Source: Cercophora sp. LCS_1
Lineage: Eukaryota; Ascomycota; Sordariomycetes; Sordariales; Lasiosphaeriaceae
Assembly: GCA_036250225.1 (NCBI GenBank)
Contig: JAPZLL010000005.1
Location: forward strand, 1,550,001 to 1,614,000
Reading direction: 5' to 3'
Length of the DNA stretch: 64,000 nt
The position numbers and the translations under genes are program-made. Position 1 is the first letter of the stretch, and the number at the start of each line of letters is the position of its first letter. The notes under the pieces are model-generated. The model made no database searches. It had not been told where the DNA came from and saw only the letters and a list, made by a program, of their open reading frames with translations. Positions 19,251-31,003 of the stretch are shown here, one piece after another.

Positions 19251-21777
19251 CTACAACCTCAACTCCTTGACGATCTGCTCCGCCATTGCCTTGTACTGCC
19301 ACGTATCCCCGCCCACCCTCTTGAATTGCACGCCATGCAAGCTGACAATTGGAACCTTGACAATCAGAATCTCAAACCTAATCTCGCCATCGGCAACCCG
19401 TTCCCCGCCCTCGTCCCCGCCGTCCGCGATGCTCGGCGCATGCGCACAGCTAAACCCACCCCTAATCTCCGTAAAGTCCACTCCCAGAAGCTTCAGCACT
19501 CGCTTGATGTCGGCCCTAATCTCGTTCAACGGCCTCGTTGATGTGGTGCTGACGCTGAAAATGCCCTTCAAGTAAACCGGCTTGGCGAGATCCGGGTCCT
19601 CGGGTTCCAGACCCTCTCGCGACCCGCCGCTTGTCTCGCCCACCTCGGCTGCGTCCTCACCCAGCTCCGCGTCGGTCTCCTCCTTGACAGGCTGCTGGTC
19701 GCGCTCCTGCTCCCGCTTGGCCCGTCGCGCTTGTATGCTCTCCCTACGGGCGTGGCCGAGCGACTTGGCGCGCATCGAGACAGACCCGCGCATGAGTGTC
19801 GACGGCTTGTTTTCGGCTGAAACGGGCTCCTTTCGCCTGTCGCGAGTGCTGAGCCTTCGGAGGATCCCGGCTGCCGTGCTCTCCTTTTTGACAGGAATCA
19901 TGTCGGGCGAGAGTAGGCCATTCTTGACCGGCTCGCGAGCTTGGTCTTCACTATGGGACCGTGCTCGTTGGCGCGTGCGGGCCTCGGTATGGACGGGCTG
20001 AGGTGGTGTGATTTCGGCGAGGGAGTGCTTTTCTCTCGGCCTGACAACAGGCGAAGGCGGAACGGGGAGAGGTGGCGGCTGCTGCGGTGACGGAGGAGGC
20101 TGCACCGCCTTGGAGGGCGTCTGCGGCTCTTTCCTCTCGCGCTCGAGCTTCTCTCGGACGAGATAGTAAATCGAGACCAGGGGGTCGAAGGCGTTGAGGG
20201 GATCGTCGCCGATCGGGAGGCCTTCGGAGCTAGCGTTTGGCAATGTCTCACGGCTCGTCATAGAGTTCCTCCTTCTATAAAAGTCGAAGCCAAAGCCTCG
20301 CCGCTTCTCAGCATCCTTAGGAACGGCCGCGGGTACCTCCCGTTCCTTTTCCATGCGTCGAATGGCGGCCTGGTACTTGGGCGACTTGATCTTTCTTGTC
20401 AACTCGTTCAGGATATGCTCTGGTGGCCCGAATTTGAAACCTGTCATGTGCGCGATGACTTCGGGGTCCAGGGGTAAGGTCAGGGGCTCGCGGAGAGGAA
20501 GATAGTTGTCGGGCGGGCCGTTGTAGCCCTTGACCATCCATGGGTGTGTCATGACTTCGTGCATTGTTGCTCGCTGCCGAGGATCTGTAACCAGCATGCG
20601 CGAAATCAAATGTTTACACTCTGCTTTGGTGTTAGCCAACCGGGCCTCTGCGCGTCTCCCAAGCCAACTTACCAGCCGACAGCCAATTGGGGTAGTCAAC
20701 GGCGCCTTTCTTGATCTTTGTGTGCAGAGCCGGCATGTACTGGTCGTCAAACGGCACCTTGCCGCAAACCAACACAAAAAGCACCACACCAAAGCTCCAC
20801 ACATCGACCTCGGGACCCGTGTACGGCTTCGCCTGCAGGAGCTCGGGCGCTGCAAAGTAGAGACTGCCGCAGTAGGTCTTGAGTTTCCTGTCCTCGTCTG
20901 GCGAAAATAGATTGCTGAGACCAAAATCGATGATCTTGATGTCGCCAGTCTTGCTGATCAGGATGTTCTCTATCTTCAAGTCCCGATGCACAATGCTGTT
21001 GCGGTGGCAGTAGTCGACTGCGCTCGCGATCTGCCGTGCAAACTTGCGTGCCTGCTTCTCCTTGAGCTTCCCATGCGAGATGATGTAGTCCAGCATTTGA
21101 CCGCCATTAACGTATTCAAACAGCATGTACCAGTGCCATCTCGTCCTGAGGTTGTCGCGGAGCCCACAGATGTACTGGTGGTTGAGCAGGCTGACAATGG
21201 CCGCCTCGCGGGCGTTGCGGTCCTCCCTAGCCGCATCCGCCTTCTCCCTCTCCTCCCTGCTCTGGCGGCCATCGTCAGGCGAAACCCTCTCGATAATCTT
21301 GCAGGCGACCTGTTGCGGAGAAAGAGCTCGAGTTAGATGTGGCACAAAACATGCGGGCGCTCATGTAACCATGGAGCAACTGACCAGTTCGTTAGTGCCC
21401 TCCTTTTTTGCCAACTTGACCTTGCCCATGCTGCCCTGGCCGATTGTTTTTATGAAAGCGTAGTTGCCCGATGGGGCGGGGATGACGGTGCGGTATCGGT
21501 GCTTGGACGTGCGATGAGACCTTGACGGGTCCGTGTCGCGATGGTCGTCGCCATTGCTGGCCGCCGGCGGAGGCGCTGGTGCCTCGGGCGGGTTTTGGTG
21601 TCGTGGGGAGGAGCTTGATCGTTGGCTGCTTCGGCGATGGGGGCGCGAGGACTCGGCCTTGGTGGACGACTCGGAACGCGGAAGAGGGTCAGGTCGTGAT
21701 GTGGGTGGTCGTCGCGGCGTCCTGACCGACTGCGATCGGATGGGCATCTCGGCGCCCGTAGAAACCGTCGTGGCCAT
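19251..21777 (-). CDS. kin1: KIN1/PAR-1/MARK-type serine/threonine protein kinase
   Basis: CDS join of 19251-20620, 20673-21309 and 21385-21777, 799 aa. The introns are 20621-20672 and 21310-21384. The start chosen is ATG at 21777 (MATTVSTGAEMP), although an in-frame ATG also exists at 21789. After a Ser/Pro/Arg-rich N-terminus comes the kinase domain: Gly loop IGQGSMGKV (about residue 114), catalytic Lys in VACKII (restored by intron 1 removal), HRDLKIEN, DFGLSN and AAPELLQ. Subdomain XI follows after intron 2, which joins WLSAG to ECKHLISRML. The ~300-residue linker is basic and Pro-rich. The C-terminus (EIRADIKRVLKLLGVDFTEI to IVKELRL) is the membrane-lipid-binding KA1 domain. Family members act at septa and growing tips in polarity, exocytosis and wall integrity. 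Confidence 0.93.
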
Positions 21778-24455
21778 CGCACAACACACGAAAGCCTCGC
21801 GGCTGCGTCGACGTGCTCGCTGGGTTCGATAGAGCTAGAGTGGGCAACGTTTTGGTCGGGACGGGATGCACTCGGGAAAAAGACGATGCAATGGGTTGGA
21901 TCAAATGCAAGGCTATGCTCACGACGATGGCAGGCTGATTATCGCGTCAGACGGAGTGGCTATAGGGGGAAAGAAGGGGGTCAGGGCCGGAGGAGCGAGG
22001 GTGTGAGAAAGGGGCCCGGATCGTGGGGGAGGTCGTCGACAGGGGCAAAGGCAGCCTTTGCGGACAAAGAATTGGGGGTTGGTTTTTTGGTTGGGGAACT
22101 TGGAACTGGGACGGAGCTTGTCCGGAAGCTGGGACGCGGTGTGCCTCTGCCCTCTTCGTTGCAGTCTGCAGCGTGTCAAACCAAGGTTGGGCAGCGGGCG
22201 GAGTGTTTTAGTGAATTGGAGGAGCAAGCAACTGGTGTTTGGGCTGGGGCGCCAGGGTCTCGGGTCGCAGATTGGACACGCTCGCGGGCCCGGGTCTTGC
22301 TGGTCGGGCATGTGCCGCACCGCCAAAAATGTCCCGCCTCCCGTTGGTTTTGTCGGGGATTTGCTAGTTTTTTGTCACAGCCCTTATATCAGTCGTGTCT
22401 TTGCGGATTGGCCCTGCTGGCCACTAGATGCAGAATTGTGTGGTCATTCGTCATTTGCATATTGTATTGTACAACGCTGCGTTTTCACCGTTGCCTTGCC
22501 TGCTGCTGTCCACCCGTCTCAACAGCTCAACTCCGGCAGCAGTAGCAGTAGCGGCGATGAAATCAGCGGGGAAGGAGGCCAGAAACATCCCCACACTGGG
22601 CCTTGGCTCTAACCTGAATTGACCGAGTCCTGGAATTGGACTTCTTTCTTCTGCGCCCTGCATTCCCGCCATCTGCAGCAGAAGCCCAGAAGAAAAGGCT
22701 GCAGCAGAGCGAGACACCCGTGCGGACACAATTCTGTCCAAAATCAGAAAATGATGACGTCCCAGCCTCACCTTGGGCCACATCCGCCCACTTGCCGGCA
22801 GAGGTCTTCTTAGACCTACCGTTGGACTGACGGTCTGAGTTTCTAGCAAAATACCTCGCAAAGAGCCTCACACGGTCAACGGCCACGGTTTGGAAACCCA
22901 GTCATGTAAGATGAAGTGGGCCATCGGTCATTGGTATGGGGGTTGGCTGCACGACGGTGCCTGTCCGCTGCGGACGGATTCCTGCAAAGACGTCAGTTGT
23001 CAGTCAAAGACCTGCGATCTTATGCAAGCTTGAAAGTCTCAAACGCGACGCCAATCAAGGTGGAGGAATGCAATCTATCAGCCGCTCAGCGTGAAACAGT
23101 CGCCACCAAAGCTCAATAGCCAAGCGAAATCCACATGCGGGGTGGCTTTTACGAAGAGAGACACCTTCACCCGAACGAAGCGCAGGTTTGGAACCGGCTT
23201 CGACCGGCATGTCGATGACCTGCAGCTGTGTTGAGGGAGAACGAAGCAGAGCAGTTCTAGACCTGTCAGGCCGCAGACATTCGCCGTTAAGCTCTCGGGT
23301 TCTCCATGAGTGGCGGCTTCTCATAGGCCGCGATATCCATATCATCATTTGCACGGTTTGTGAAATCTCAAGCCATATCCCAGCCTTCATTTCCTCGGCT
23401 TGTGGAGGCAAGATGGTCTCGACTTGGTTGCGTCTGTTTTTGACTGCTGTCGGGCCTCTCCATTTTGCGCTGGCGGCTGGAGACTCTCGGACTGACCTTA
23501 GGCCGGACTGATGAGTGCAGGATCAGCTGAGGGTGAGGTCTGCGGTGGAGAGAGTTTATTGCCCACTCGCCCAAGCCCAAGCACCTACCTAATTGGCGTA
23601 CCGTCGGCAGCCAACACCACCAAGATAAAACCGGTGCATGAATGCGTTTTGTGGGCTGCTGGCGGAAACCGCGCTAGGCTGGCGATCTTCAAACGAACGC
23701 CGCCCCCAGGATGATATCATGGTGCTGATCCGAGAACAAGGATTGGAATTGATACGCCCCAGGTTGTGGGGGGCACGAAGCTGTCATAAGGTATGGCGGG
23801 CTTGTATGGTATTTTCGGGATAGGAGAAGCATCGTGGTCGGCCGCCCCTGAACTCTTGATAAAGCCGTAATGCGGGAGAAAAGGGGTAGTCGAAGGTCCT
23901 TGAGATCCTAACTTTGGCTCCAGCCGGCCTAGCCAAGACAGGCCTTGCATGGCGGCTTATCCACAGCGGAGAAGGTTCACAGCGGGAGTGACCTTGGATA
24001 GATATGCCTAGCCAAAGGAACCTCGGAAGATACCCAGCGAAAACTGGGGATTCTTGAAGTCGAGAGCTATGTGCGCCGTGTTCCGCTTCTCTGCGGCTCG
24101 TGTCGGTTCTGTACTTGTGCGTTATGCAATGAGGTCAGGGATTGATATAGCGAAGAAAACGAGAGCACTCGACGAGCTAAACAAAAGGAATTTGTGAACC
24201 CGTTCCACCTTTCAGGTCTGATGGATCTTGGAAATGTTGCGAAGCATCCCCGCAACCCAAGGAAGAGCTGCCCCGCTGCCTCCCCGGCTCGGGCTGCTCG
24301 CCGCCTTCCCAATCGGGCCTGGACCTTGCCAGCTGCAACGCCATCACAAAGCCAACCAGGGCCTTCGTAATTCTGGACAACCGGCAGATCAAGGACACCA
24401 ACAACACAACAGCGTTTGGGCGCAACACAACTAAAAACCCCTGCTGATCATCCCC
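21778..24455. other. Intergenic, divergent promoters of kin1 and the G-patch gene
   Basis: 2.7 kb with no gene I can support. The length suggests a long kin1 5' UTR or promoter. Several GC-rich open frames were inspected and lack motifs or coding pattern. Confidence 0.55.
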
Positions 24456-26666
24456 ATGTCCTACAAGAGGTCGCGGAACACATTTGAGGCCGACCTCACC
24501 GCCCAGCAGTCACCATACGTTGTCTTTGGCACCCCGCTGCCGCCCCTCGATCCCGATGTTCGCGACGACGGGTCTTACGTCCCAGTGTGGAAGCAGGAGG
24601 TGAGGGACGAGAGGGGCAGGAAGAGGTTTCACGGCGCATTCACAGGCGGCTTCAGCGCAGGGTATGCGACAACAATTCTCTGCTTCACTCAAGAACGTAC
24701 AATACAACTAACAAAGCTCTACAGTTATTTCAATACTGTCGGCTCAAAGGAAGGATGGACACCTTCGACGTTCGTCTCGTCGCGCACAAACCGCCGAAAG
24801 GATGACGACAAGGCAGCGCAACAACGTCCTGAGGATTTCATGGACGAGGAGGATCTCGCGGACGCCGAAGAAGCCAAGAGAATACAAACTACGGCTGCCT
24901 TTGCGGGCCTGGGATCCACCCAAGATGATGCTGCCGGAGTGAACAGTGTCATGGGACTTTTCAGGCCGGAGGGGGATACCGTGGGTGCTAAGCTTCTAAG
25001 GAAGATGGGTTGGAAAGACGGTCAAGGCATCGGGCCCAAGATTCGTCGAAAAGCTGAGTTGGGGTTGCGCAGCGAGGGAGGCGAGAAGGGCAATACCTAC
25101 TTCTTTGCGCCGGAAAATGTGCCTATGATTGCGTTCCTGAAGAAGACCAACCATAAGGGGTTGGGTTTTGCTGGCGAGTCGAGGCTTACGCCTATTGGGC
25201 TCTCTGGCAGAGTGACTAGGGCAGCTGAGTCGGACGAAGATGAAGACGATGAAGCCAATTATGGGCGACCGAAATTCTCGCTGGCTGTGGGCCGCAAAAA
25301 AGAAAAAACGAAGAGTCGAAGTGGTATCGGCATTGGCATTTTGAACGATACTGGGTCGGACGACGAGGATCCATTTGAAATCGGACCCAAGATATCGTAT
25401 AACCGGGTAATAGGTGGCGGTCGGAAGAAGAAAAAGGCCATCATCCCCACGAATCCATCGCTGAAGGCGGTTCCCAAGTTCGTTTCAAAGAAGTCGGGAC
25501 TGGGAAAAGTAGGACTTGGGGCACGAAAATGCCACGATGGGAGGTTACCCCTTGATGGGTTCGTGTTTGGCAAGGAGGAAGACCCATTAACTTCGAACAT
25601 CAGCTCAGCTGGCAAATACCCACCGCCAACAATTCCGTCAGATTGGGTATCAACAAAAAAGCCCAAAGCTCAACAAGAAGCGAGGGAATATCTCTCAACC
25701 TCGGATGCAGCTAAGACATCGACACTCGACCCAAAAGCTCGAGCAGCTCTTCTTGGCGAAGCGCAATTGCCCGGGAAGTCGGTTTTCGACTTTTTATCTC
25801 CGGCAGCCCGAGAACGGCTGGTTGCCGCGACTGGGAAGGCGGACTTGCCAACGGCCAAGGGTGAAATACCGGCAGGTTACTCGATGAGCGAAGAAGAGCG
25901 CCAACAAGAACTCATCAGCCGTATCCCCAAACTGGAGAAGGAGACGGCCATCGCGGCTTTAGCCAGAGGAACAGGTGGTGGTGCCCCGTATGCCGACGAT
26001 GATGAGAAGCGCGCAAGATATCGAGCCTACCTTGAATACCAGGCCGGATTCAAGGCGGCACCTCCGGGGAAGCCTACTCGACTGAACAGCGAGGATTGGC
26101 TCAAGGAGCTGCACGAATTCTTCAATTGCGCACGAATCTTCAAGCCAATGACGGGCTTTATGGCCAGCCGGTTTACAACTTCGTCGTCCACGACGAAGCT
26201 AAACAATAGCGCGAGTGGCGATGCGGGTGACAAGGACCTGGTCTCGAAGCCACCGCTCAAACCGCAAGATCCCGCAGAAGAAGCAGCGAAGTTGGGCATG
26301 TTTGGGCCCATGACACGATCTGTTGCTGACTTCTACCCCACGAGACTGTTATGTAAGAGGTTCAATGTGAAGCCTCCCGCGCACGTCAAGCCTGATGAGG
26401 AGGTGGCTTCGGGCCATGGCAAGAAGTCCGACACGTCACAGGTTGGCTCGTACGGTGAAAGTATGCCAATACGACAAGACTATCTTGCCCTGGACTTTGG
26501 TCCTGGGACAAGCTCTTCCGTCAACTCGGAGCCTATACCTCCTGAGACTACGCTTGAGCCAACGGCTGTGATTGACTCATCAAAGAATGAAGCATTGGAG
26601 GGGGCTCGGGCCGGGGAGGATGTTTTTAAGGCTATTTTTGGTGATAGTGACGATGAGGAGGACTGA
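24456..26666 (+). CDS. G-patch domain splicing factor (GPATCH1-type)
   Basis: CDS join of 24456-24661 and 24725-26666, 715 aa. The 63-bp intron (24662-24724; GTATGC donor, CAACTAAC branch site, CTACAG acceptor) is a multiple of three and has no stop, so an unspliced reading adds 21 false residues. Splicing restores FTGGFSAGYFNTVGSKEGW, a conserved block of the family. The N-terminal DUF1604-type region (TPLPPLD, YVPVWKQEVRDERGRKRFHG) is followed by a G-patch (VGAKLLRKMGWKDGQGIGPK, about residues 155-175, continuing to GLGF). Acidic tracts come next, then a C-terminal region ending in IFGDSDDEED. In other eukaryotes GPATCH1 is a late spliceosomal (B*/C complex) factor that engages a DEAH helicase through the G-patch. 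Confidence 0.9.
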   Translation: MSYKRSRNTFEADLTAQQSPYVVFGTPLPPLDPDVRDDGSYVPVWKQEVRDERGRKRFHGAFTGGFSAGYATTILCFTQERTIQLTKLYSYFNTVGSKEGWTPSTFVSSRTNRRKDDDKAAQQRPEDFMDEEDLADAEEAKRIQTTAAFAGLGSTQDDAAGVNSVMGLFRPEGDTVGAKLLRKMGWKDGQGIGPKIRRKAELGLRSEGGEKGNTYFFAPENVPMIAFLKKTNHKGLGFAGESRLTPIGLSGRVTRAAESDEDEDDEANYGRPKFSLAVGRKKEKTKSRSGIGIGILNDTGSDDEDPFEIGPKISYNRVIGGGRKKKKAIIPTNPSLKAVPKFVSKKSGLGKVGLGARKCHDGRLPLDGFVFGKEEDPLTSNISSAGKYPPPTIPSDWVSTKKPKAQQEAREYLSTSDAAKTSTLDPKARAALLGEAQLPGKSVFDFLSPAARERLVAATGKADLPTAKGEIPAGYSMSEEERQQELISRIPKLEKETAIAALARGTGGGAPYADDDEKRARYRAYLEYQAGFKAAPPGKPTRLNSEDWLKELHEFFNCARIFKPMTGFMASRFTTSSSTTKLNNSASGDAGDKDLVSKPPLKPQDPAEEAAKLGMFGPMTRSVADFYPTRLLCKRFNVKPPAHVKPDEEVASGHGKKSDTSQVGSYGESMPIRQDYLALDFGPGTSSSVNSEPIPPETTLEPTAVIDSSKNEALEGARAGEDVFKAIFGDSDDEED
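24662..24724 (+). other. Stopless 63-nt intron in the G-patch gene
   Basis: Canonical donor, branch site and acceptor. The length is 3n with no in-frame stop. Retention would insert 21 residues (starting YATTILCF) between two conserved blocks. Confidence 0.8.
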
Positions 26667-27422
26667 TATCCTGCACCTATGTCCATAAATCAACCTAGCA
26701 ATTAATGTTCAACTATATGAAGAAACAGGATGTCGATGTTGAACAACACCTCCAAGCATCAGGGGCTCTCTCTGCCAGACCATGCAAGGGGCATGTCTGA
26801 TGTGACGGCTGCTGGCGATTGGCTGCAAGCCAGGGCGGCTAGCCAGGACAGCCAGGCCAGTCGTCGCCGAGCGATGTGGATCTCTTGGGGGCGGCCCATG
26901 CTTGGCGAGATGCACGCGAGAGACTCGACGTTGTGCAGGCGTTGTGCAGGAGGGACGCCCAGAGAACCGCTCAGACCAATTTGTTAGGGGCCTGTCGGGC
27001 CCACTCGCCAATCCTGGGCTCCCCAGCATCTCGAACTTCAACAGCCGTTACAGTCGACGAATTGATCATTGTTGCGTTCATTGTCCAGTGCTCCCACCCT
27101 TCCTATGCTTGTTGGCCTAAGCCCGTAACAATTCAGCGGGTCTCGCATTTTGCATTCCCAACAAATTCATTGAGGCACGGCGACGAGGTCGTATATTTTG
27201 AGTAGCGAGCGTTGACCGCCTACCCGCAATCCAGGGCAGTATTCGGATGTGTATCGCTCGGCCGACCGCTGCTCATATGCCATCAATCAACCGACCCGGC
27301 GTCTAATAACGACAGACAGCCCGCTTCCAACGCTGAGCAAATCTACCCACCGCCAGCACCCGGCATCGAAGCGACATCTGGTCCCTGACCAGACCATCTT
27401 CACCTGAACATCGGTCGCCAGC
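26667..27422. other. Intergenic
   Basis: 3' flank of the G-patch gene and promoter of the Whi2-like gene; no supported gene. Confidence 0.6.
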
Positions 27423-29227
27423 GTGCCATTAACCGCCGTCACCGTGTCTGATTCGCGAGATTCCGCCTCCGGGCCAGATCCCCCCTACCGACGCAGCGTC
27501 GAGGAAGAAGCAGCAACAGCAGCCATCACGGAGCTCCCCGAAGACGCGCCTGAGCACCACCTGCTTTGCTTCACCGACGAGGTCGACGCCGAAATCCTCA
27601 ATACCTCAACTGGCCAAGCCACCGTTTCGGGCCAACGCTCCCCCCCGCCGCAATACCCGGCCTCTGAAGCCTCCGGAAGCAACTCGGCTCTCCGACCTCC
27701 TCCGCCGTTCTCTTTCTTCTACGCCGGCCCCGATCCAAAGGCAGCGGCCACCGTTCTCGAGCCTCTCGAGCCGTACAAACCAACCGTCGCCGACGCCAGT
27801 AGCGCGCCATCAGCATCGGCATCGGCAGACGCGCCAGCGTATGCGCCACGCGACCAGGTAGTCCCCGCACCATCGTCGAGTCGCGCGCTCGCAGCATCGC
27901 ACTTTCAGGACGAGACCAAGCGCGCTCTCCCGCAAGACACTAAAGGGCATCCGGGCGAGTCGTCGCGGAGCAAGGACGAAGAAGCAGAACCACCACCAGC
28001 CTACTCGGAGGGATCCAGTCCCCTCCAATCATTCACATACCTCATGGCTGCCGCAGGAGGCGCGTCGAGTATTATTACTCAGGTACAACAGGGCGGGCCG
28101 CCTATCAACACTCTCGGAGGTAGGCGACAGTGCCAGGAGAGAAGTGGCCAATACTAACGGCAAACAGATGTCGGCGCCGATGAGACCATCACGATGGACT
28201 TGCGGTACGTATCCCCACCAATGAGCGCAGAAAACTCACCATCTAATGCCGTAACTAGCGGAACGCGCTTCACTCTTTCCAGAGACGAGCTCTTGACACT
28301 GCCGGAGTTTGTGCTCCTCTCTCTCTTCCCCAACGGCCTCTTCCCCGAGGGCCAAATGGGCGGGTTCGACGAGGGCAACGCCGTGCAAGTCGATGTTAGT
28401 GCCACTTCTCATCTCGACTCTAAACAAGTCGAAGCCCCCCTGTCCCAGGCCGAAGACACACCGGGCGGGAGCTCCACCGCTTCCGGTATCCGGAATGTTC
28501 TTCACAACCAAGATATATATATAGCTGACACATATGCCTCCCCACAGTATGATCCCGCCTCGCTACAGTACATGCTGGACTTTTTCCGCGGCGTGGCCCA
28601 GAGCATTCCGGCTGAGCCTAGTGCCGGCGCGGACGGTAGCGATGGTGTCGTCCCATTGGACCCTGGTGCGCGTGATGACAGCAACCGCCGCGCGGGCATT
28701 ATCGTCTTGCGTGAGGACCTGGACTTCTATGCTATTCCGCATAAGAAGGACATTGGCCAGGCCGAGATGATTGAGGTCAAGCGGGCGGCAGCACGTGCGT
28801 TGCTCAAGCAGGACGGCATCTTCAGCGGTCTGAAGCGGAGTGACGAGCCGGGGACAACGGAGGCGCATCTTATCGAGATGTTGACTGCTGGGTGAGTTGG
28901 GTTCTTTTCCTGTTCGAGGCGAGTGTTGACAAATGTAGTGGGTTCAACCACGACGACCGATGGGGCCACAGAGCCGGCGAGCCAAACAAGGCTGTTATCT
29001 GCAGCTTGGCGCTGGCGAGGCTGCGGTCAGATATCCGAGGCAACGAGATGAGCAGCGGCGCGGTGGGCATGGCGCAGAAGCTGCTTCTCTTCTGGAGGAA
29101 GCCTGCCCGTAGGTGCTGGTGGGAAGGCGTGGAGTTAGACAACGTAGAGGGTTTGGAGGGTCACAAACTCAAGGTCTGGATCCGCCGGGTGTGGACGCTC
29201 GAGATGAGCGTGATAGGGTTGCGCTGA
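27423..29227 (+). CDS. WHI2: Whi2-like BTB/POZ stress-response regulator
   Basis: CDS join of 27423-28119, 28168-28204, 28259-28394, 28548-28891 and 28939-29227, 500 aa. The four introns (48, 54, 153 and 47 bp) all have GT-AG ends and mostly clear CTAAC/CTGAC branch sites. The first ~240 residues are a disordered Ala/Pro/Ser-rich leader. The folded part begins after intron 2: GTRFTLSRDELLTLPEFVLL, SLFPNGLFPEGQ, then YDPASLQYMLDFFRGVAQ, a split KCTD-like BTB domain as in yeast Whi2. Further conserved segments are VLREDLDFYAIPHK, FNHDDRWGHRAGEPNK and VWIRRVWTLEMSVIGLR. Yeast Whi2 binds Psr1/Psr2 phosphatases, activates the general stress response and restrains TORC1. The same role is inferred here. 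Splice joins are by eye, but all phases agree. Confidence 0.82.
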
Positions 29228-29919
29228 GCGGTTGCACGCCGGGTACATACCATGCTTTGTTGATATACAAGGGCACTGCAAAAGCCATGGGGGAGGGTAG
29301 TCGGGCTGGAGTGTATGGGTCCCTCCGCTGTTGGCCGTCTTTTTTTTTTTCCTGTTGCCGTCGCGCTCGCTCTCCAAATTTCTCATCTTTTCGTCCAGCC
29401 GCATTAGGGACAATGTTCAGAGAGTGTTTGTTTTCTCTCTTCTTTTTTTTTCTTACAGTTTCATCTCTTACAGTTATAAGGGCTGTTGGATTGGTTTGGG
29501 TAGTCATGAGAAAATATCTGTTAATAAAACACCCGTTGTTTGTCGAGGTCGGGGATGAAGAAGCCTGCCTAGACGGGTAAGATAAGTTCGTCGTATCTGT
29601 TGTATGTTTCCCCGCGTGTATTCCGTCCGGCATGCTTACCCGGTCGGTCATGACTGGGCCGATCCGCGTTGCGGAACCCCAACCTATCATGTCGAGTCTA
29701 CGTCTTTCCGACCCCGATGCCGAAGCCGGTCTCGGGCAGCAAGGCATAGGAACCTTCCCGTCTCGGACATAGCCTCGGGGTGTTACCTCCAAAAGTTGGG
29801 GTTGACCTTCACGTTTACATATCCATAATCATTCTCCATCAGCACTTACCTGTCCCACGGGCTTCGTCTCACCTCTGCAGCTTTATATCCTATCCCGACC
29901 ATCCCACTCGTCGTTGACA
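29228..29919. other. Intergenic
   Basis: Whi2-gene 3' UTR with T-rich stretches, then the aldolase promoter. No supported gene. Confidence 0.6.
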
Positions 29920-31003
29920 ATGCCCCTTACACCCCCTCCCTCCGGAATCTGGACGCCAGCGGTAACCCTCTTCACGGCCTCAGACACAATCGACCTTGAT
30001 GTGCAGGGTAAATACTACGCCTATCTAGCCTCCACCGGTCTAGCTGGGCTTGTCATTCTCGGCACAAATGCTGAGACCTTTCTTTTGACCCGCGAGGAAC
30101 GTCGTGAGCTGCTGGTTCTCGCAAGGAAGTCATGTCCGCCTGGGTTTCCCATTATGGCCGGAGTGGGCGGCCACTCGACAAAACAGGTGCTGGAGTTTGT
30201 AAGTGATGCGGCGGATGCTGGCGCAGACTGGGTACTTGTTCTACCGCCAGCATATTTCGGGGCCAAGGGGAGTGAGTATTGTCTAGGTATCAAAAAGGAT
30301 ATAACAAGTTGCTGATGAAGATACCTCAGGCACGATGGAGATGCTGGAGGGTTTTTATCAAGATGTGGCAAGACAGGCTGCGGAGAGGGGAATGGGTACT
30401 GTTTTGTGAGAGATTTTTTTTTTAAATTACGGCCAGGAAACGGCTTGCTTGCTAATGGAACTTAGGTACAACTTCCCCGGGGTGTGCAATGGGGTCGATC
30501 TGGATAGTGACATGATTGTGAGGCTTGCGTCCGGGGAGAATGAAGGCAGAGTGGTGGGTGTCAAGTTGACGTGTGGCTCGGTGGCCAAGATCACCAGACT
30601 TGCGGCTCAGCTTCCGAAGGAGAGGTTTGCCGTGTTTGGGGGCCAAAGTGATTTTCTGATCGGGGGTCTAGTTGTGGGAAGTACGGGCTGTATTGCGGCC
30701 TTTGGGAATGTGGTTCCCAGGACAATTGTGAAGATTTATGAGCTTTGGAAGGGAGGAAAGACGGAGGAGGCGTTGGGGTTACATCGCAAGGCCGCTGTGG
30801 CGGAGCAGGCGGTTAAGAGTGGTGGGATTGCGGCGGTCAAATACGCCGCGAGTCTGGGGACGGCGAGGAGGGCGAGGGTGGAGGGCGCGGAGGAGCTGTT
30901 GAAGCCGAGAAGGCCATATCTGGAGTTGAAGGAGGCCGATAAGAGGCGAGTCAGGGAGGCGCTGGTGGAGGTGCTGGAGATTGAGGGTGGGATGGGATTG
31001 TGA
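29920..31003 (+). CDS. Dihydrodipicolinate synthase (DapA)-family aldolase
   Basis: CDS join of 29920-30271, 30330-30405 and 30466-31003, 321 aa. The introns are 58 and 60 bp. The ATG at 29920 gives MPLTPPPSGIWTPAVTLFT. The class I aldolase TIM barrel is recognisable: GLVILGTNAETFLLTREER (the GTxGE-type loop, here GTNAE), IMAGVGGHSTKQVLE, WVLVLPPAYFG, VLYNFPGV (catalytic Tyr, about residue 144) and VVGVKLTCG (Schiff-base Lys, about 176). Length and residues fit the family. Fungi make lysine through aminoadipate, so true DHDPS function is unlikely. A 2-keto-3-deoxy sugar acid or 4-hydroxy-2-oxoglutarate aldolase is more plausible, but the substrate cannot be read from the sequence. Splice joins rejoin GAKGSTMEMLEGFYQ and GTVLYNFPG. 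Confidence 0.87.

Noticed and set aside
21778..24455. Several 60-220 codon frames upstream of kin1
   Set aside because: They overlap on both strands without motifs. More likely promoter or 5' UTR sequence.
29169..29792. 207-codon minus-strand frame
   Set aside because: It lies over the 3' UTR of the Whi2-like gene, is rich in Arg/Pro/Lys runs from poly-T tracts and shows no motif or coding bias.
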